This document shows positions 25,052 through 33,778 of a stretch of 44,285 bases of DNA, piece after piece; the first letter of the stretch is position 1; each line of letters opens with the position of its first letter. A model generated the notes under the pieces. It did no database searches. It was given only the letters and a program-made list of their open reading frames with translations, and had not been told where the DNA came from. The position numbers were made by a program, and so were the translations under genes. Source of the DNA: Zoogloea sp. (lineage in GTDB: Bacteria; Pseudomonadota; Gammaproteobacteria; Burkholderiales; Rhodocyclaceae); assembly GCF_028689785.1 (NCBI RefSeq), contig NZ_JAQVCN010000039.1, positions 1 through 44,285 of the forward strand. The letters are read 5' to 3'.

Positions 25052-25780
25052 CTACATCACCTTTACCGCCCGGCCGATGTAGCGGATGGGCCCGGTGGGC
25101 TTGCCGGTGGGGGAGCCGGTGCGGGGTTCGAGGGTCAGCTCGAAGAGCTGGTTGGGCTGCAGGGCAGGCAGCTTGCCGGCGGGTACTTCGAGGCGCTGAC
25201 CGGGGGTGACCAGGCCCAGGGACACCGGCCCGCTCCAGCCGTCGGCCTTGGTCCAGAACTGCAGGGCCTTGTCGGCGGGGACTTCGACGCTGCCCAGGGG
25301 GATCAACTCGATGCGGCTGGCGCTGCCGGCCTGCACCACCCAGCCCGGCGCTTTGTCGTCGGGGGCCACCAGCACCACCATGAAGCGGGTCGTCGGGGGC
25401 GGCGCCATCTCGCGCATCACCAGCATGCCGGCCAGCACGGCGGCGGTGGCAAAGCCGCCTGCGGCCAGGCCGCGCCATAGGGACAGGCTGTGCCAGTTGC
25501 GCCACCAGGGCGCAGCGGCTGGCGCTGGCCGTGGGGCCAGGGCGTTCAGGCTGCGTTCGATGCGCCGCCACAAGTGGGCCGAGGGCGTGGCCGGTTCGGC
25601 CAGATCGCTCAGGGGCAGCAGGCGGTCTTCCCAGGCCAGCACGGCGGCCTGCAGGGCCGGTTCATCGGCGAGACGCGCCTGCACGGCCCGGCGCCGGGCG
25701 GCGTCGAGGGTGCCCAGCACGTATTCACCGGCCAGCTCGTGGTCGTCGGCGGAAAGGCCGGCGCTGTTCCGGGTGCTCAT
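25052..25780 (-). CDS. RskA-type anti-sigma factor
   Basis: A 242-residue protein. The N-terminal cytoplasmic part (about 1-90) includes HELAGEYVLGTLDAARRRAV, typical of RskA-like anti-sigma domains. One transmembrane helix follows near residues 107-128 (LAAGGFATAAVLAGMLVM), then a periplasmic RskA domain (FMVVLVAPDDKAPGWVV, ending VPAGKLPALQPNQLFELTLEP). No zinc-binding HxxxCxxC motif is seen. The ATG at 25780 overlaps the sigma factor stop (ATGA), the usual arrangement for a sigma/anti-sigma pair; a GTG at 25789 is an alternative start. Confidence 0.88.
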   Translation of the reverse strand: MSTRNSAGLSADDHELAGEYVLGTLDAARRRAVQARLADEPALQAAVLAWEDRLLPLSDLAEPATPSAHLWRRIERSLNALAPRPAPAAAPWWRNWHSLSLWRGLAAGGFATAAVLAGMLVMREMAPPPTTRFMVVLVAPDDKAPGWVVQAGSASRIELIPLGSVEVPADKALQFWTKADGWSGPVSLGLVTPGQRLEVPAGKLPALQPNQLFELTLEPRTGSPTGKPTGPIRYIGRAVKVM

Positions 25781-26343
25781 GTCATGCACTCCCGCAGGGC
25801 GGCCAGGCTGCGCTTGATCCAGGCTTTGACCGTGCCCAGGGGCGCGTCCAGGCGTCGGGCGATCTCGCCATGGGAAAAGCCGTCCACGTAAGCGTGGAGC
25901 ACGCAGTTGCGGCGCACCGGTTCCAGTTGTTCCAGGCAGTGGGCAATGCGCCCGGCGCTGGCCTGCCAGGCAAAGGCGTCGGCCATGTCATGCCAGGCCT
26001 CCAGGGAGGCGCGGGCATCCAGGGTGGTGGCGGTGTCCTCATCCACCACCACTTCGCGCTGCCCGTCGCGCACGGCGTTGAGGGCCAGGTTGCGGGCCAC
26101 GCTGTAGATCCATCCGCGGGCCGAGCCCCGTGCCGGGTCGAAAGTGGAGGCCCGCGTCCAGATATTCACGCAGGCGTCGTGCACGATGTCCTCGGCCAGA
26201 GCCCGGTCGCGCACGATACGTTGCACCACCCCGAGCAGGCGCGGGCCTTCCTGCTCGTAAAGGGCGTGCAGGGCGCTGTGCCGACCTCCGGCGCAGGCGG
26301 CCAGGGTGGCTTCGTAGTCGAAATCGGCAGAAGGGGAGGGCAC
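25777..26343 (-). CDS. ECF RNA polymerase sigma factor
   Basis: A protein of about 188 residues. Region 2 includes LLGVVQRIVRDRALAEDIVH and VNIWTRASTFDPARGSARGW. Region 4 includes YVDGFSHGEIARRLDAPLGT, then VKAWIKRSL. It pairs with the RskA-type anti-sigma factor, whose start it overlaps. The start is uncertain. GTG at 26343 gives the normal family length but has no good ribosome-binding site, and no ATG lies nearby in frame. The DUF3455 lipoprotein gene just upstream on the same strand is a likely target or partner. Confidence 0.85.
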   Translation of the reverse strand: MPSPSADFDYEATLAACAGGRHSALHALYEQEGPRLLGVVQRIVRDRALAEDIVHDACVNIWTRASTFDPARGSARGWIYSVARNLALNAVRDGQREVVVDEDTATTLDARASLEAWHDMADAFAWQASAGRIAHCLEQLEPVRRNCVLHAYVDGFSHGEIARRLDAPLGTVKAWIKRSLAALRECMT

Positions 26344-26411
26344 GGATGGGCGGGGATATGGGCCTGGGCCGATCTTACCCGACAGCTCGCAGCATGCGTG
26401 CCCTCTGTCGC

Positions 26412-26951
26412 TCAGCGCGCTTTCCAGAAAATGTAGTCGGCCTGGTAGGTCACCGTCTCGCGCTTGCCGCGGGTGGCGGTGCTGCATTCCGTGGTCGGGG
26501 CTACACCGCCCTTCAGGGCAACGCGCTGGATGTGGGTGACGCCGTTGAGGGCGCCCTGGCCTATGGCCGGGTTGGTTTTCACCAACTGATAGGGCAGGTT
26601 GCCCGCCCCCGCGGGGGCCACGGCCAGCTGGGTGCCGGTGAGGCGCGAGCCGTCGCTGGCTTCCCAGGTGGCGGGAGGGCCGTAGTAGCTGCCCACCACC
26701 TGGCCGGCGCGGTCCTTGAGCACCGCCTTGGGGCCGACGAAGGCCCATTCGGTCTGGCCACCGGCGCCGGCCTTGTCGCGGCATTCATAGGTGATGTCGC
26801 CGCTGCCGACGGTCTCCCAGGCCACGACATGGCCGGCTGGTACGCGGATGCCTTCGGGCAGGGTGTCCTGGCTGTAGCTGCTGCCCATGGGCGTGGTGGT
26901 GCAGGCGCCGAGGGCGAGGGCGGAAACGAGGGTGGCGAGGGTGGTTTTCAT
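26412..26951 (-). CDS. DUF3455 lipoprotein
   Basis: A 179-residue exported protein. The signal peptide ends in the lipobox LGAC with Cys17 as the acylated residue. The mature part shows the DUF3455 pattern: LPEGIRVPAGHVVAWETVG, GSGDITYECR, then WAFVGPKAVLKDRAGQVVGS and a C-terminal TYQADYIFWKA. The function of the family is unknown. It frequently lies beside ECF sigma/anti-sigma genes, as here, which suggests an envelope stress role. Its start at 26951 faces a 186-base promoter region containing no other gene. Confidence 0.82.
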   Translation of the reverse strand: MKTTLATLVSALALGACTTTPMGSSYSQDTLPEGIRVPAGHVVAWETVGSGDITYECRDKAGAGGQTEWAFVGPKAVLKDRAGQVVGSYYGPPATWEASDGSRLTGTQLAVAPAGAGNLPYQLVKTNPAIGQGALNGVTHIQRVALKGGVAPTTECSTATRGKRETVTYQADYIFWKAR

Positions 26952-27137
26952 GGTCTGTGCTCCGTGGATTGGGGGTTTTTAGTGGGCAGCGCATAGGACG
27001 CTGCTATCTCTACTACCCACGGCGCAGCGATCTGGATGCAGGTGTTTGAAAATATTTCCTGAGCGCCGCTGCCCGGACTGCGCAGGACGTTGGGGCGCCG
27101 CCCGCAACACCCGCGCGTTATGGCAAGGAGAAGGACG

Positions 27138-28952
27138 CTATCCGGGTGAAGACGGGGCCTTGAGTGCCTCGGCCAGCATGGCTGCCGCGTCGGCGCAGGT
27201 GGATGGTGGCGGTGCGATGCCGATGCGGGCGTGCACGTTGATGGTCTGCCCGTCGATGCGCAGGGGGCGTTCGATCAGGCTGGCGAGGGCCGTGCTCAGG
27301 TGGAGCAGGCCCGTCTGGGATGCGTGGGGCGCGTCGCAGGGGCCGGCCCAGGCCAGGGTTTCGGGGCGGAAGTCGGCAATCAGCACGGCAAAGCCATCCC
27401 CGTGGCGGGCCGCGCCGTTGCAGTCGCTGTGGATCACGCGCAGGCGTTTGCCACTCTCCACCAGTACCCTCTCGGCCATGGCCGGGCCATGCTCGGCCTG
27501 GATGCTGTCGAGGGCGTCCACGGCCAGATGGAAGAGGGCGAAGGGATAGTCGGCGATGGGAGCGTGCTGGAAAAGGTGTTGCAGCCGGTCGAGGAACAGG
27601 CTGAAGCCCAGCAGGCCGGCCGCGTTGTCGAAGAACAGGCGCCGCCGGGCCTCCTCCTGGGCGCCGCGGCTGCTGCTCACGTCGGTGATGAAGCCCTCCA
27701 GACCGAGGAACTCGCCCCGGCTCGAATGAATGCCGCGGCCCTGCTCCCACACCCAGCGGACCTGGCCGTCCCGGTCGATGATGCGGTAGCTGAGCTCGTA
27801 GCGCTCACGCCGGGTCAGGCGCATCTGCACGTAGTTCCACACGAAGTCCCGGTCTTCCGGATGGATCAGGTCGGCGAAGCGGGCCGACTGGTTGTCCACC
27901 AGCTCCAGCGGGGTGTAGCCGGTGAGCTCGAAGCAGCCCTCGCTGACGAATTCCATGGTCCAGTGTTTGTCGTTCTGGCCCCGGTAGATCATGCCCGGCA
28001 GGTTGTCGAGCATGGTGTGCAGGCTGCGCCGCTGGGCGCGCAGGGCCTCCTCGCGGCGACGGCGCTGGTCGATGTCCAGCAGCATGCCGACGATGCCGGC
28101 CTCGCCGCCTGCGGGCAGGTCGAGGGACCAGGCGCGCAGTTCCACCCAGCGGGGGCCGAGGGCGCGGCCGGCCAGGGTGCGCACTTCAAGGGTCAGGGCG
28201 TCGCGCTCGCCGGCCTGCAGCTGGCGCAGGCCTTTGGTCAGGGCGGCCCGGTCTTCCAGGTGGAAAAGGGGCAGGAAGGGCAGGAACAGGCTGTCCGCCA
28301 CCGGGCGGCCGCTGGCCTTCTCCCACTGGGGGTTGAGCCAGGTGACCAGCAGCTGGCTGTCGAGGGCGAACAGGATCTCGCCGGCGAAATGGGCCAGGCG
28401 GTTGCCCCACTGGCGGTCAGGGCTGGCGTCTGGCCGCTCGGCGGGGGCGCCGAACTGGAGCAGGGCGACGGGGGAGCGGTCGCCACGGAACAGGCTCAGG
28501 CGGGCCAGCCAGGGCACCCCGTCGGCCCGCAGCAGGGTGATCACGCCCGCGTCGCCGGAGGCGGTTTCGGCGGCCAGCAGGGCGGTGAGGCGGCTGTGAT
28601 GCTTGGGATGCACGATGTTGTCCAGGGGCATGCCGATCAGCTCGTCACCGCGCCCCTCCAGCCCGAGGGTACGCAGCAGGGCCTGGTTGGCATTGGCGAT
28701 GCGCCCCCCCTCGGCGAGCAGGGCCGGCTGGCCGCTGTGCAGGGCGAAGTGGGTGAGAGGCTGGCCGGTTACGTCGGTGTGGCCATGGGGTAGGGGGGCG
28801 ATGCGGCCTTCGCGGCCGAAGCGCAGGGTGGCCCAGGCCAGGGCTGGCAGCAGGGGCAGGGCCCACACCGCTGGCGAGGGCTGGCCTGCGTCGCCGAGAG
28901 CAATGGCGAGGAGGGCGGATGCCAGCAGGGTGGCAAACAGGTAGAGGGTCAT
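27138..28952 (-). CDS. PAS-domain sensor protein with degenerate GGDEF domain
   Basis: A 604-residue protein. Two N-terminal hydrophobic segments (residues 1-19 and 27-44) are followed by three PAS-like regions, about 75-165, 185-300 and 310-430. The third is the clearest, with MEFVSEGCFELTGYTPLELV and YELSYRIIDRDGQVRWVWEQ. A C-terminal GGDEF-like domain spans about 440-600. Its signature reads RHGDGFAVL at 516-524 instead of GGDEF, so cyclic-di-GMP synthesis is unlikely. It probably signals by binding or protein contact, or is losing function. It is transcribed alone on the minus strand, divergent from the channel gene at 29170. Confidence 0.8.
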   Translation of the reverse strand: MTLYLFATLLASALLAIALGDAGQPSPAVWALPLLPALAWATLRFGREGRIAPLPHGHTDVTGQPLTHFALHSGQPALLAEGGRIANANQALLRTLGLEGRGDELIGMPLDNIVHPKHHSRLTALLAAETASGDAGVITLLRADGVPWLARLSLFRGDRSPVALLQFGAPAERPDASPDRQWGNRLAHFAGEILFALDSQLLVTWLNPQWEKASGRPVADSLFLPFLPLFHLEDRAALTKGLRQLQAGERDALTLEVRTLAGRALGPRWVELRAWSLDLPAGGEAGIVGMLLDIDQRRRREEALRAQRRSLHTMLDNLPGMIYRGQNDKHWTMEFVSEGCFELTGYTPLELVDNQSARFADLIHPEDRDFVWNYVQMRLTRRERYELSYRIIDRDGQVRWVWEQGRGIHSSRGEFLGLEGFITDVSSSRGAQEEARRRLFFDNAAGLLGFSLFLDRLQHLFQHAPIADYPFALFHLAVDALDSIQAEHGPAMAERVLVESGKRLRVIHSDCNGAARHGDGFAVLIADFRPETLAWAGPCDAPHASQTGLLHLSTALASLIERPLRIDGQTINVHARIGIAPPPSTCADAAAMLAEALKAPSSPG

Positions 28953-29169
28953 CGGAGGGGGCGGAAGGTCTCGGCAATAGCCTGGAAAGCAGGATTCACT
29001 CCACCGCCCCGGCTGCCCCGGATTGCGGGGCGAGGGGGGATTCCGCAGTGGGGGCGGGCAGCGGCGCACAGCGCTGGTGCGCGGGTGGCACCGGCAGGGC
29101 GCGGGCGGGCTTTCACGCCGCGCGAATCGGGCCCAGAATGGCGCCCGATTCCTTTGTCGGAGCGCAGCG

Positions 29170-29601
29170 ATGCTGCTCGTGATTGTTGTCTGCCTTGGCC
29201 TGCTGGTCGCCACCACCCTGATCCACTACGAAGTGCTGCGGGGCTTGAGCATCGTGCTGCCCCTGGTCCGCATCCAGCCTCGGGCCAAGCTCATTCTGGT
29301 CATCATCACCGCCTTCCTGGCGCATGTGGTGGAGATCCTCCTGTACGCGGTGGCGCTGTATACCCTCATCCATCAGCTGGGCCTGGGTTCTCTCCAGGAG
29401 GCGGAGAGCTTCTCCATGGCCACCAGCCTGTATTTTTCGGCTGAGACCTATACCTCCCTTGGCTATGGCGACGTGGTGCCCACCGGGGCCGTCCGCCTGC
29501 TGGCCGGTGCCGAGGCCCTCAACGGGCTGCTCCTCATCGGCTGGTCGGCGTCCTACGCTTACATCGCCATGGAGCGTTTCTGGAAGGGTGAGGAGGCGTA
29601 A
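29170..29601 (+). CDS. Small potassium-channel-like protein (Ion_trans_2)
   Basis: A 143-residue membrane protein with three hydrophobic helices (about 2-18, 40-67 and 111-131). A pore loop carries the K+ selectivity-filter motif TSLGYGD at residues 95-101. Bacterial K+ channels need four such subunits; no regulatory domain is attached here. It ends 12 bases before the response regulator gene, whose AAGGAG lies directly after this stop, so the gene probably heads the electron-transfer operon. Ion selectivity is inferred from the filter only. Confidence 0.78.
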   Translation: MLLVIVVCLGLLVATTLIHYEVLRGLSIVLPLVRIQPRAKLILVIITAFLAHVVEILLYAVALYTLIHQLGLGSLQEAESFSMATSLYFSAETYTSLGYGDVVPTGAVRLLAGAEALNGLLLIGWSASYAYIAMERFWKGEEA

Positions 29602-29613
29602 GGAGAAACGTCA

Positions 29614-30303
29614 ATGAGATTGCTGCTGGTCGAGGACGACGATGTGCTGTCCGCGGGGCTGCTGGAGGCACTCGGCCGCGAAGGCTTCCGTGTCGATGCT
29701 CTGGGCGCGGCCGAGCCGGCACTCGCGGTGCTGGGGCACACCGCCTACGATCTGGCGATCATCGACATCGGGCTGCCGGGCATGAGCGGGTTGGACCTGA
29801 TCCGGCAGCTCCGGCAGCGGGGTGCTCTCACGCCGGTCCTCATCCTGACGGCCCGGGACGCCCTCGACGACCGGGTCGTCGGGCTGGACATCGGGGGGGA
29901 CGACTACCTGACCAAGCCCTTCCTGCTGCAGGAGTTGATGGCGCGCATCCGGGCCCTGATCCGGCGCAGCCGGGCGGCAGCCAGTCTGGCCCTGTCCGTG
30001 GGGGCCCTCGAACTGGATGCCCAGCGTCACGAGGCCCGTCTGAACGGAAGGCCCCTGGAGCTCACCGGGCGCGAATGGAGCATCCTGGAGCAGCTGGTGC
30101 TGGGCATGCCCCGGGTGGTCGCCAAGGCCAAGCTGGCCGACAGCCTCAGCCAGTGGGACAAGGAGATCACCCCGAATGCGGTCGAGATCTATGTCTCCCG
30201 CCTGCGCGGCAAGCTGCTGGGTAGTGGCCTGAGCATCCGCACCGTGCGGGGGATTGGCTATCGCATTGAGCTGGAGGTCGATGATGCTGCGCCGGCGGCG
30301 TGA
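29614..30303 (+). CDS. OmpR-family response regulator (TctD/QseB type)
   Basis: A 229-residue regulator. The receiver domain has acidic residues E7/D8/D9, phospho-acceptor D51 (LAIIDIGLPGMSG) and the YLTKPF lysine near residue 101. The C-terminal winged helix runs from about 125 to 225 (LTGREWSILEQLVLGMPRVV, VEIYVSRLRGKL, then RTVRGIGYRIE). AAGGAGA precedes the ATG. Its last 23 bases overlap the kinase gene. Likely targets are the cytochrome genes downstream; a perfect 8-bp palindrome at 31680-31701 is a candidate site. Confidence 0.92.
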   Translation: MRLLLVEDDDVLSAGLLEALGREGFRVDALGAAEPALAVLGHTAYDLAIIDIGLPGMSGLDLIRQLRQRGALTPVLILTARDALDDRVVGLDIGGDDYLTKPFLLQELMARIRALIRRSRAAASLALSVGALELDAQRHEARLNGRPLELTGREWSILEQLVLGMPRVVAKAKLADSLSQWDKEITPNAVEIYVSRLRGKLLGSGLSIRTVRGIGYRIELEVDDAAPAA

Positions 30304-31672
30304 GGTTCGCCCCCTGCGGGCCAGGCTGCTGGCCTTCATCTCCTGGCCCTTGCTGATCTTGTTGGCCCTGAGCGTGTTTGCCGAGTACCGCTCCGCCATC
30401 CATATCGCCAGTCAGGCCTATGACAACGCCTTGAGCAGTACGGCCATTGCCCTGGCTACCCGGCTTGAGCGGGACGATGACGACGTGGACATGGAGGTGG
30501 ACCTGCCTCCGGCGGCGGATGAGATCCTGCGCGCCGACCCCTATGATCAGGTTCGCTATCTGGTGGTCTCCACCCAGGGCAAGGTCATCGCCGGTGACAC
30601 GCCCTTGCTCGCCCTGCCGCGCCCGGTGCCGAGCAATCGGGTCCAGCTGGAGGATGCGGTGCTCGAAGGCCAGCCGGTGCGCACCGCCGCCTACCATTAC
30701 GTGGGCAAGGGCATGGATGCCTACGTCCTGGTCACCGAAACCCTCAACAAGCGCCGCACCGCGGCGGGGCAGATACTCTTCGCGACGATCGGCCCCAATG
30801 TGCTGATCATCGCCGCGGCCCTGCTGCTGGTCTATTTCGGGGTTCGCGTGGCGCTGCGCCCCCTTGATGATCTGAGCGATCAGATCGCCGGCCGCAGTGG
30901 CCTCGATTTCCGCCCGCTGGTGGAATCCGAAGCACCTGGCGAGACCCGGGCGCTGGTGCGCTCCATCAACCGGCTGATGTCCGACCTTGATGAGGCCGGG
31001 CATGCGCAGCAAGCCTTCCTGTCCAACGCGGCACACCAGCTGCGCACCCCTCTTGCGGGCCTGCAGACCCAGCTTGAGCTTACGCTGGGCGAGCTCCCGC
31101 CCGACGCCCGGAGTCGGGTCAGCCGCCTCCAGGAGCCCCTCGGCCGGCTCGCCCACCTGACTCAGCAGATGCTGGCCCTGGCCCGCTCGTCGTCGGATGC
31201 CGTCCTGGCCGGAGAGCGCCGTCCGGTTCAGCTGCATGGGCTGGCAGCTGCGGTGGTGGACGATTTTCTGGACGCGGCGGTGGCCAAGGACATCGACCTG
31301 GGCCTCGAACCGGGGGAGGCGACCGTGCAGGGCTCGGCCTGGATGCTGCGGGAAATGCTGGCCAACCTGGTGGAGAACGCCATCCGCTACCTTCCCCGGG
31401 GCGGGCGCATCACGCTGCGCTGTGGCCCGAGTCCCGCAGGGGGCGCCTGCATCGAGGTGGAGGATGACGGCCCCGGTATTCCGGAAGCGGCGCGGGCCAG
31501 CATCTTCGAGCGCTTCCGGCGCGGTGGCGACACCACGACGCCCGGGTCGGGGCTGGGGTTGGCCATCGTTCGCGAGGTGGCCGACCGGCATGGCGCCACC
31601 CTGACCCTGTCGGAGGGGGCCTCCGGCCATGGCGCCCTGTTCCACCTGGAGTTTCCGGCCAGTCAGGATTGA
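30281..31672 (+). CDS. TctE-type sensor histidine kinase
   Basis: A 463-residue kinase. Transmembrane helices are at about 16-34 and 165-190, flanking a periplasmic sensor domain of the 2CSK_N kind (SSTAIALATRLERDDDDVDM, DPYDQVRYLVVSTQGKVIAG). A HAMP-like linker (ALRPLDDLSDQIAGR) follows, then the H-box SNAAHQLRTPLAGLQTQ with H252 and an ATPase domain with VENAIRYLPRGG, EDDGPGIP and GSGLGLAIV. The start at ATG 30281 has GGAG nine bases upstream and overlaps the response regulator gene. The acidic patch DDDD at 65-68 in the sensor domain could bind a metal ion. Confidence 0.92.
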   Translation: MMLRRRREVRPLRARLLAFISWPLLILLALSVFAEYRSAIHIASQAYDNALSSTAIALATRLERDDDDVDMEVDLPPAADEILRADPYDQVRYLVVSTQGKVIAGDTPLLALPRPVPSNRVQLEDAVLEGQPVRTAAYHYVGKGMDAYVLVTETLNKRRTAAGQILFATIGPNVLIIAAALLLVYFGVRVALRPLDDLSDQIAGRSGLDFRPLVESEAPGETRALVRSINRLMSDLDEAGHAQQAFLSNAAHQLRTPLAGLQTQLELTLGELPPDARSRVSRLQEPLGRLAHLTQQMLALARSSSDAVLAGERRPVQLHGLAAAVVDDFLDAAVAKDIDLGLEPGEATVQGSAWMLREMLANLVENAIRYLPRGGRITLRCGPSPAGGACIEVEDDGPGIPEAARASIFERFRRGGDTTTPGSGLGLAIVREVADRHGATLTLSEGASGHGALFHLEFPASQD

Positions 31673-31679
31673 TGGCCTG

Positions 31680-31701
31680 CCCTGACGGGTGATCGTCAGG
31701 G
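31680..31701. promoter_or_regulatory. Perfect 8-bp palindrome between kinase and cytochrome b561 genes
   Basis: CCCTGACG (31680-31687) and CGTCAGGG (31694-31701) flank a six-base spacer. No T-run follows, so a standard terminator is unlikely. Position about 60 bases before the cytochrome b561 start suits an operator for the upstream response regulator or an RNA hairpin moderating read-through. Confidence 0.55.
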
Positions 31702-31760
31702 AATTGAAGGGCAGCACACGCTACCGTCGGGGCCATCGTCCGTCTCGACCCGGTACTGCC

Positions 31761-32333
31761 ATGACCTCTTCCGCTTCGCCCCTCCCCGAACCAGCCAGCC
31801 GCCGCCCGGCCCTCCTGGTCGTATTTCACTGGATCACTGTGCTCGCGCTGGTGGTGGCGGTAACGCTGGTCTTCGGGCGCGAGGCGGTGGACGAGAAGGC
31901 CCTGCGGACTCTCCTCCTCAATCTCCACAAGAGCTTCGGGCTGCTCCTGCTCGGCCTTGGCCTGGCACGCCTCGTCCTGCGTGTGTTTCTTCATCCGCTG
32001 CCCGCCGTTGCCGAGCTCCCGGCTCTCGCGCGCCTGGGCGCCGCGGCAACCCACGGGCTCCTCTACCTTCTGCTCATCGCCGTTCCCGTATGCGGATGGC
32101 TGCTTGCCAGCAGCCACGGCAAGCCGGCAGGCTTCTTCGGCCTGTTCACCCTCCCGAATCTGGTGGATATGGATGAAGACCTGGGCGATCTCGCCTCGGA
32201 GCTCCACGAAACCGGTGCCTACCTGCTGCTTGGCCTGATCGGGCTGCACGCTGCTGCTGCCCTCCACCACCACTTCATCCTCAAGGACGGGGTCCTGCGC
32301 AGCATGCTGCCCGCGCTGCGCCGGCGTCCCTGA
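31761..32333 (+). CDS. Cytochrome b561
   Basis: A 190-residue inner-membrane di-heme cytochrome b561 with four transmembrane helices. Candidate heme ligands are H23 (VFHWITV), H56 (LHKSFG), H149 (ELHETGAY) and H163 (GLHAAAAL), in the positions usual for the family. It would exchange electrons between the quinone pool or cytoplasmic donors and periplasmic carriers. The following two genes encode a porin-cytochrome and a soluble cytochrome c, so it is the likely inner-membrane end of that chain. No strong ribosome-binding site precedes ATG 31761. Confidence 0.88.
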   Translation: MTSSASPLPEPASRRPALLVVFHWITVLALVVAVTLVFGREAVDEKALRTLLLNLHKSFGLLLLGLGLARLVLRVFLHPLPAVAELPALARLGAAATHGLLYLLLIAVPVCGWLLASSHGKPAGFFGLFTLPNLVDMDEDLGDLASELHETGAYLLLGLIGLHAAAALHHHFILKDGVLRSMLPALRRRP

Positions 32334-32376
32334 CGTTTTTCACCTTTCCGCCACGACCTTCTTTCAGGAGACCTCC

Positions 32377-33768
32377 ATGCGCTCTTTCGAACCGCCACGC
32401 CGGGGTGCGGCCTGCGCCCTTTCCCTTGGCGCCTCCCTGCGTCAGTTGCGCACCCTGGCCCTGGGCCTTGTCGGCCTGCTGGCTGGCCTGCCCAGCGCCC
32501 ACGCCGTCCCCAGCTTTGCCCGGCAGACGGGCCAGGAATGTGCGGCCTGCCACGTGGGCGCCTACGGCCCGCAGCTCACCCCCTACGGCGTGAAGTTCAA
32601 GATCGGTGGTTACACCGACTCCGACGGCAAGGGGGGCAAGGTGCCCATCTCGGCCATGATCGTCGCCTCCTTCAACCAGACCGCCAAGAACCTGCCCGAA
32701 AAACCCGAGCACGGCAGCGTCAATCGCAACCTGGCCATGGACGAGGCCTCCCTGTTCCTGGCTGGCAAGCTCAGCGACAAGATCGGCGCCTTCATCCAGG
32801 CCACCTACGACGGCGTCGGCCGGACCACCGCCCTGGACCAGGCTGACATCCGTGCCGTGCACACCACCGAGATCGCCGGCAAGGAGACCACCTTCGGTCT
32901 GTCCTTCCACAACAACCCGGGGGTTCAGGACCCCTTCAACTCGATGACCGTGTGGGGCTTCCCGTATACCTCCTCGGCCTTCGGCTTCGGCATGGGCGAC
33001 GCGGCGACGATCATCAACGGCGCCCTGGAACAAAGGGTGACCGGGCTCTCCGCTTACACCTTCTGGAACGACCTGGTCTATGCCGAAGTCGGCACCTATC
33101 GCTCTCTGCCGGTGACCATGCAGAGTCGCCTCGGTCTGGGCAAGGCCGATGACATCGGCCGCCTGGGCAGCGGCACCGCCTACTGGCGCCTGGCCCTGTT
33201 CCAGGACTTCAAGAAGCAGGCCTTCAACGTGGGCGTGTTCGGCCTCAACACCAGCCTGCAGCCCGACCGCAGCGTGCCCGGCAGCAACCGCTACAACGAT
33301 CTGGGGTTCGATGCGTCCTACCAGTTCCTCGGCACACGGGAGCATGTGTTTACCGCCAACGGCAGCTACATCCGCGAGCGCCAGACCCGCAACCAGATGT
33401 TCGCCAACGGCGAAGCCGACAACCAGAAGGGCCGCCTCAACGAAATGCGTGTGGGCGCGTCCTACCACTTCCTGCAGACCTGGGGCGCCACCGTGGGCCG
33501 CTTCACCACCCGTGGCAGTCGTGATGCCAGTCTGTACAGCGAGGGCTACGCCAACGGCTCACCCAACACCTCTGGCTACATCTTCCAGGCCGACTGGACG
33601 CCCTGGGGCAAGGAAAGCTCCTGGGGCGCCCCGTGGGCGAACCTGAGGCTGGGAGCCCAATACACGATGTACACCAAGTACAACGGTGCCAAGAGCAACT
33701 ATGACGGCGAAGGACGGGACGCGAAGGACAACAACACCTTGTTCATCTTTGCCTGGACTTCGTTCTGA
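32377..33768 (+). CDS. Monoheme porin-cytochrome fusion, Cyc2-like architecture
   Basis: A 463-residue protein with a signal peptide (cleavage after AHA, residue 43). A single c-type heme site follows in PSFARQTGQECAACHVGAYG (CAACH at 55-59) and the segment YGVKFKIGGYTD. About 380 residues of beta-barrel-like sequence come next, with alternating aromatic strands and a C-terminal Phe (FAWTSF). One heme at the N-terminus of an outer-membrane barrel is the layout of Cyc2, the neutrophilic Fe(II) oxidase. The FARQTG-x2-CxxCH stretch also resembles the Cyc2 heme motif. An electron conduit is plausible; Fe(II) as donor is not shown. AGGAG precedes the ATG. Confidence 0.82.
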   Translation: MRSFEPPRRGAACALSLGASLRQLRTLALGLVGLLAGLPSAHAVPSFARQTGQECAACHVGAYGPQLTPYGVKFKIGGYTDSDGKGGKVPISAMIVASFNQTAKNLPEKPEHGSVNRNLAMDEASLFLAGKLSDKIGAFIQATYDGVGRTTALDQADIRAVHTTEIAGKETTFGLSFHNNPGVQDPFNSMTVWGFPYTSSAFGFGMGDAATIINGALEQRVTGLSAYTFWNDLVYAEVGTYRSLPVTMQSRLGLGKADDIGRLGSGTAYWRLALFQDFKKQAFNVGVFGLNTSLQPDRSVPGSNRYNDLGFDASYQFLGTREHVFTANGSYIRERQTRNQMFANGEADNQKGRLNEMRVGASYHFLQTWGATVGRFTTRGSRDASLYSEGYANGSPNTSGYIFQADWTPWGKESSWGAPWANLRLGAQYTMYTKYNGAKSNYDGEGRDAKDNNTLFIFAWTSF

Positions 33769-33778
33769 GGAGGGTGAA

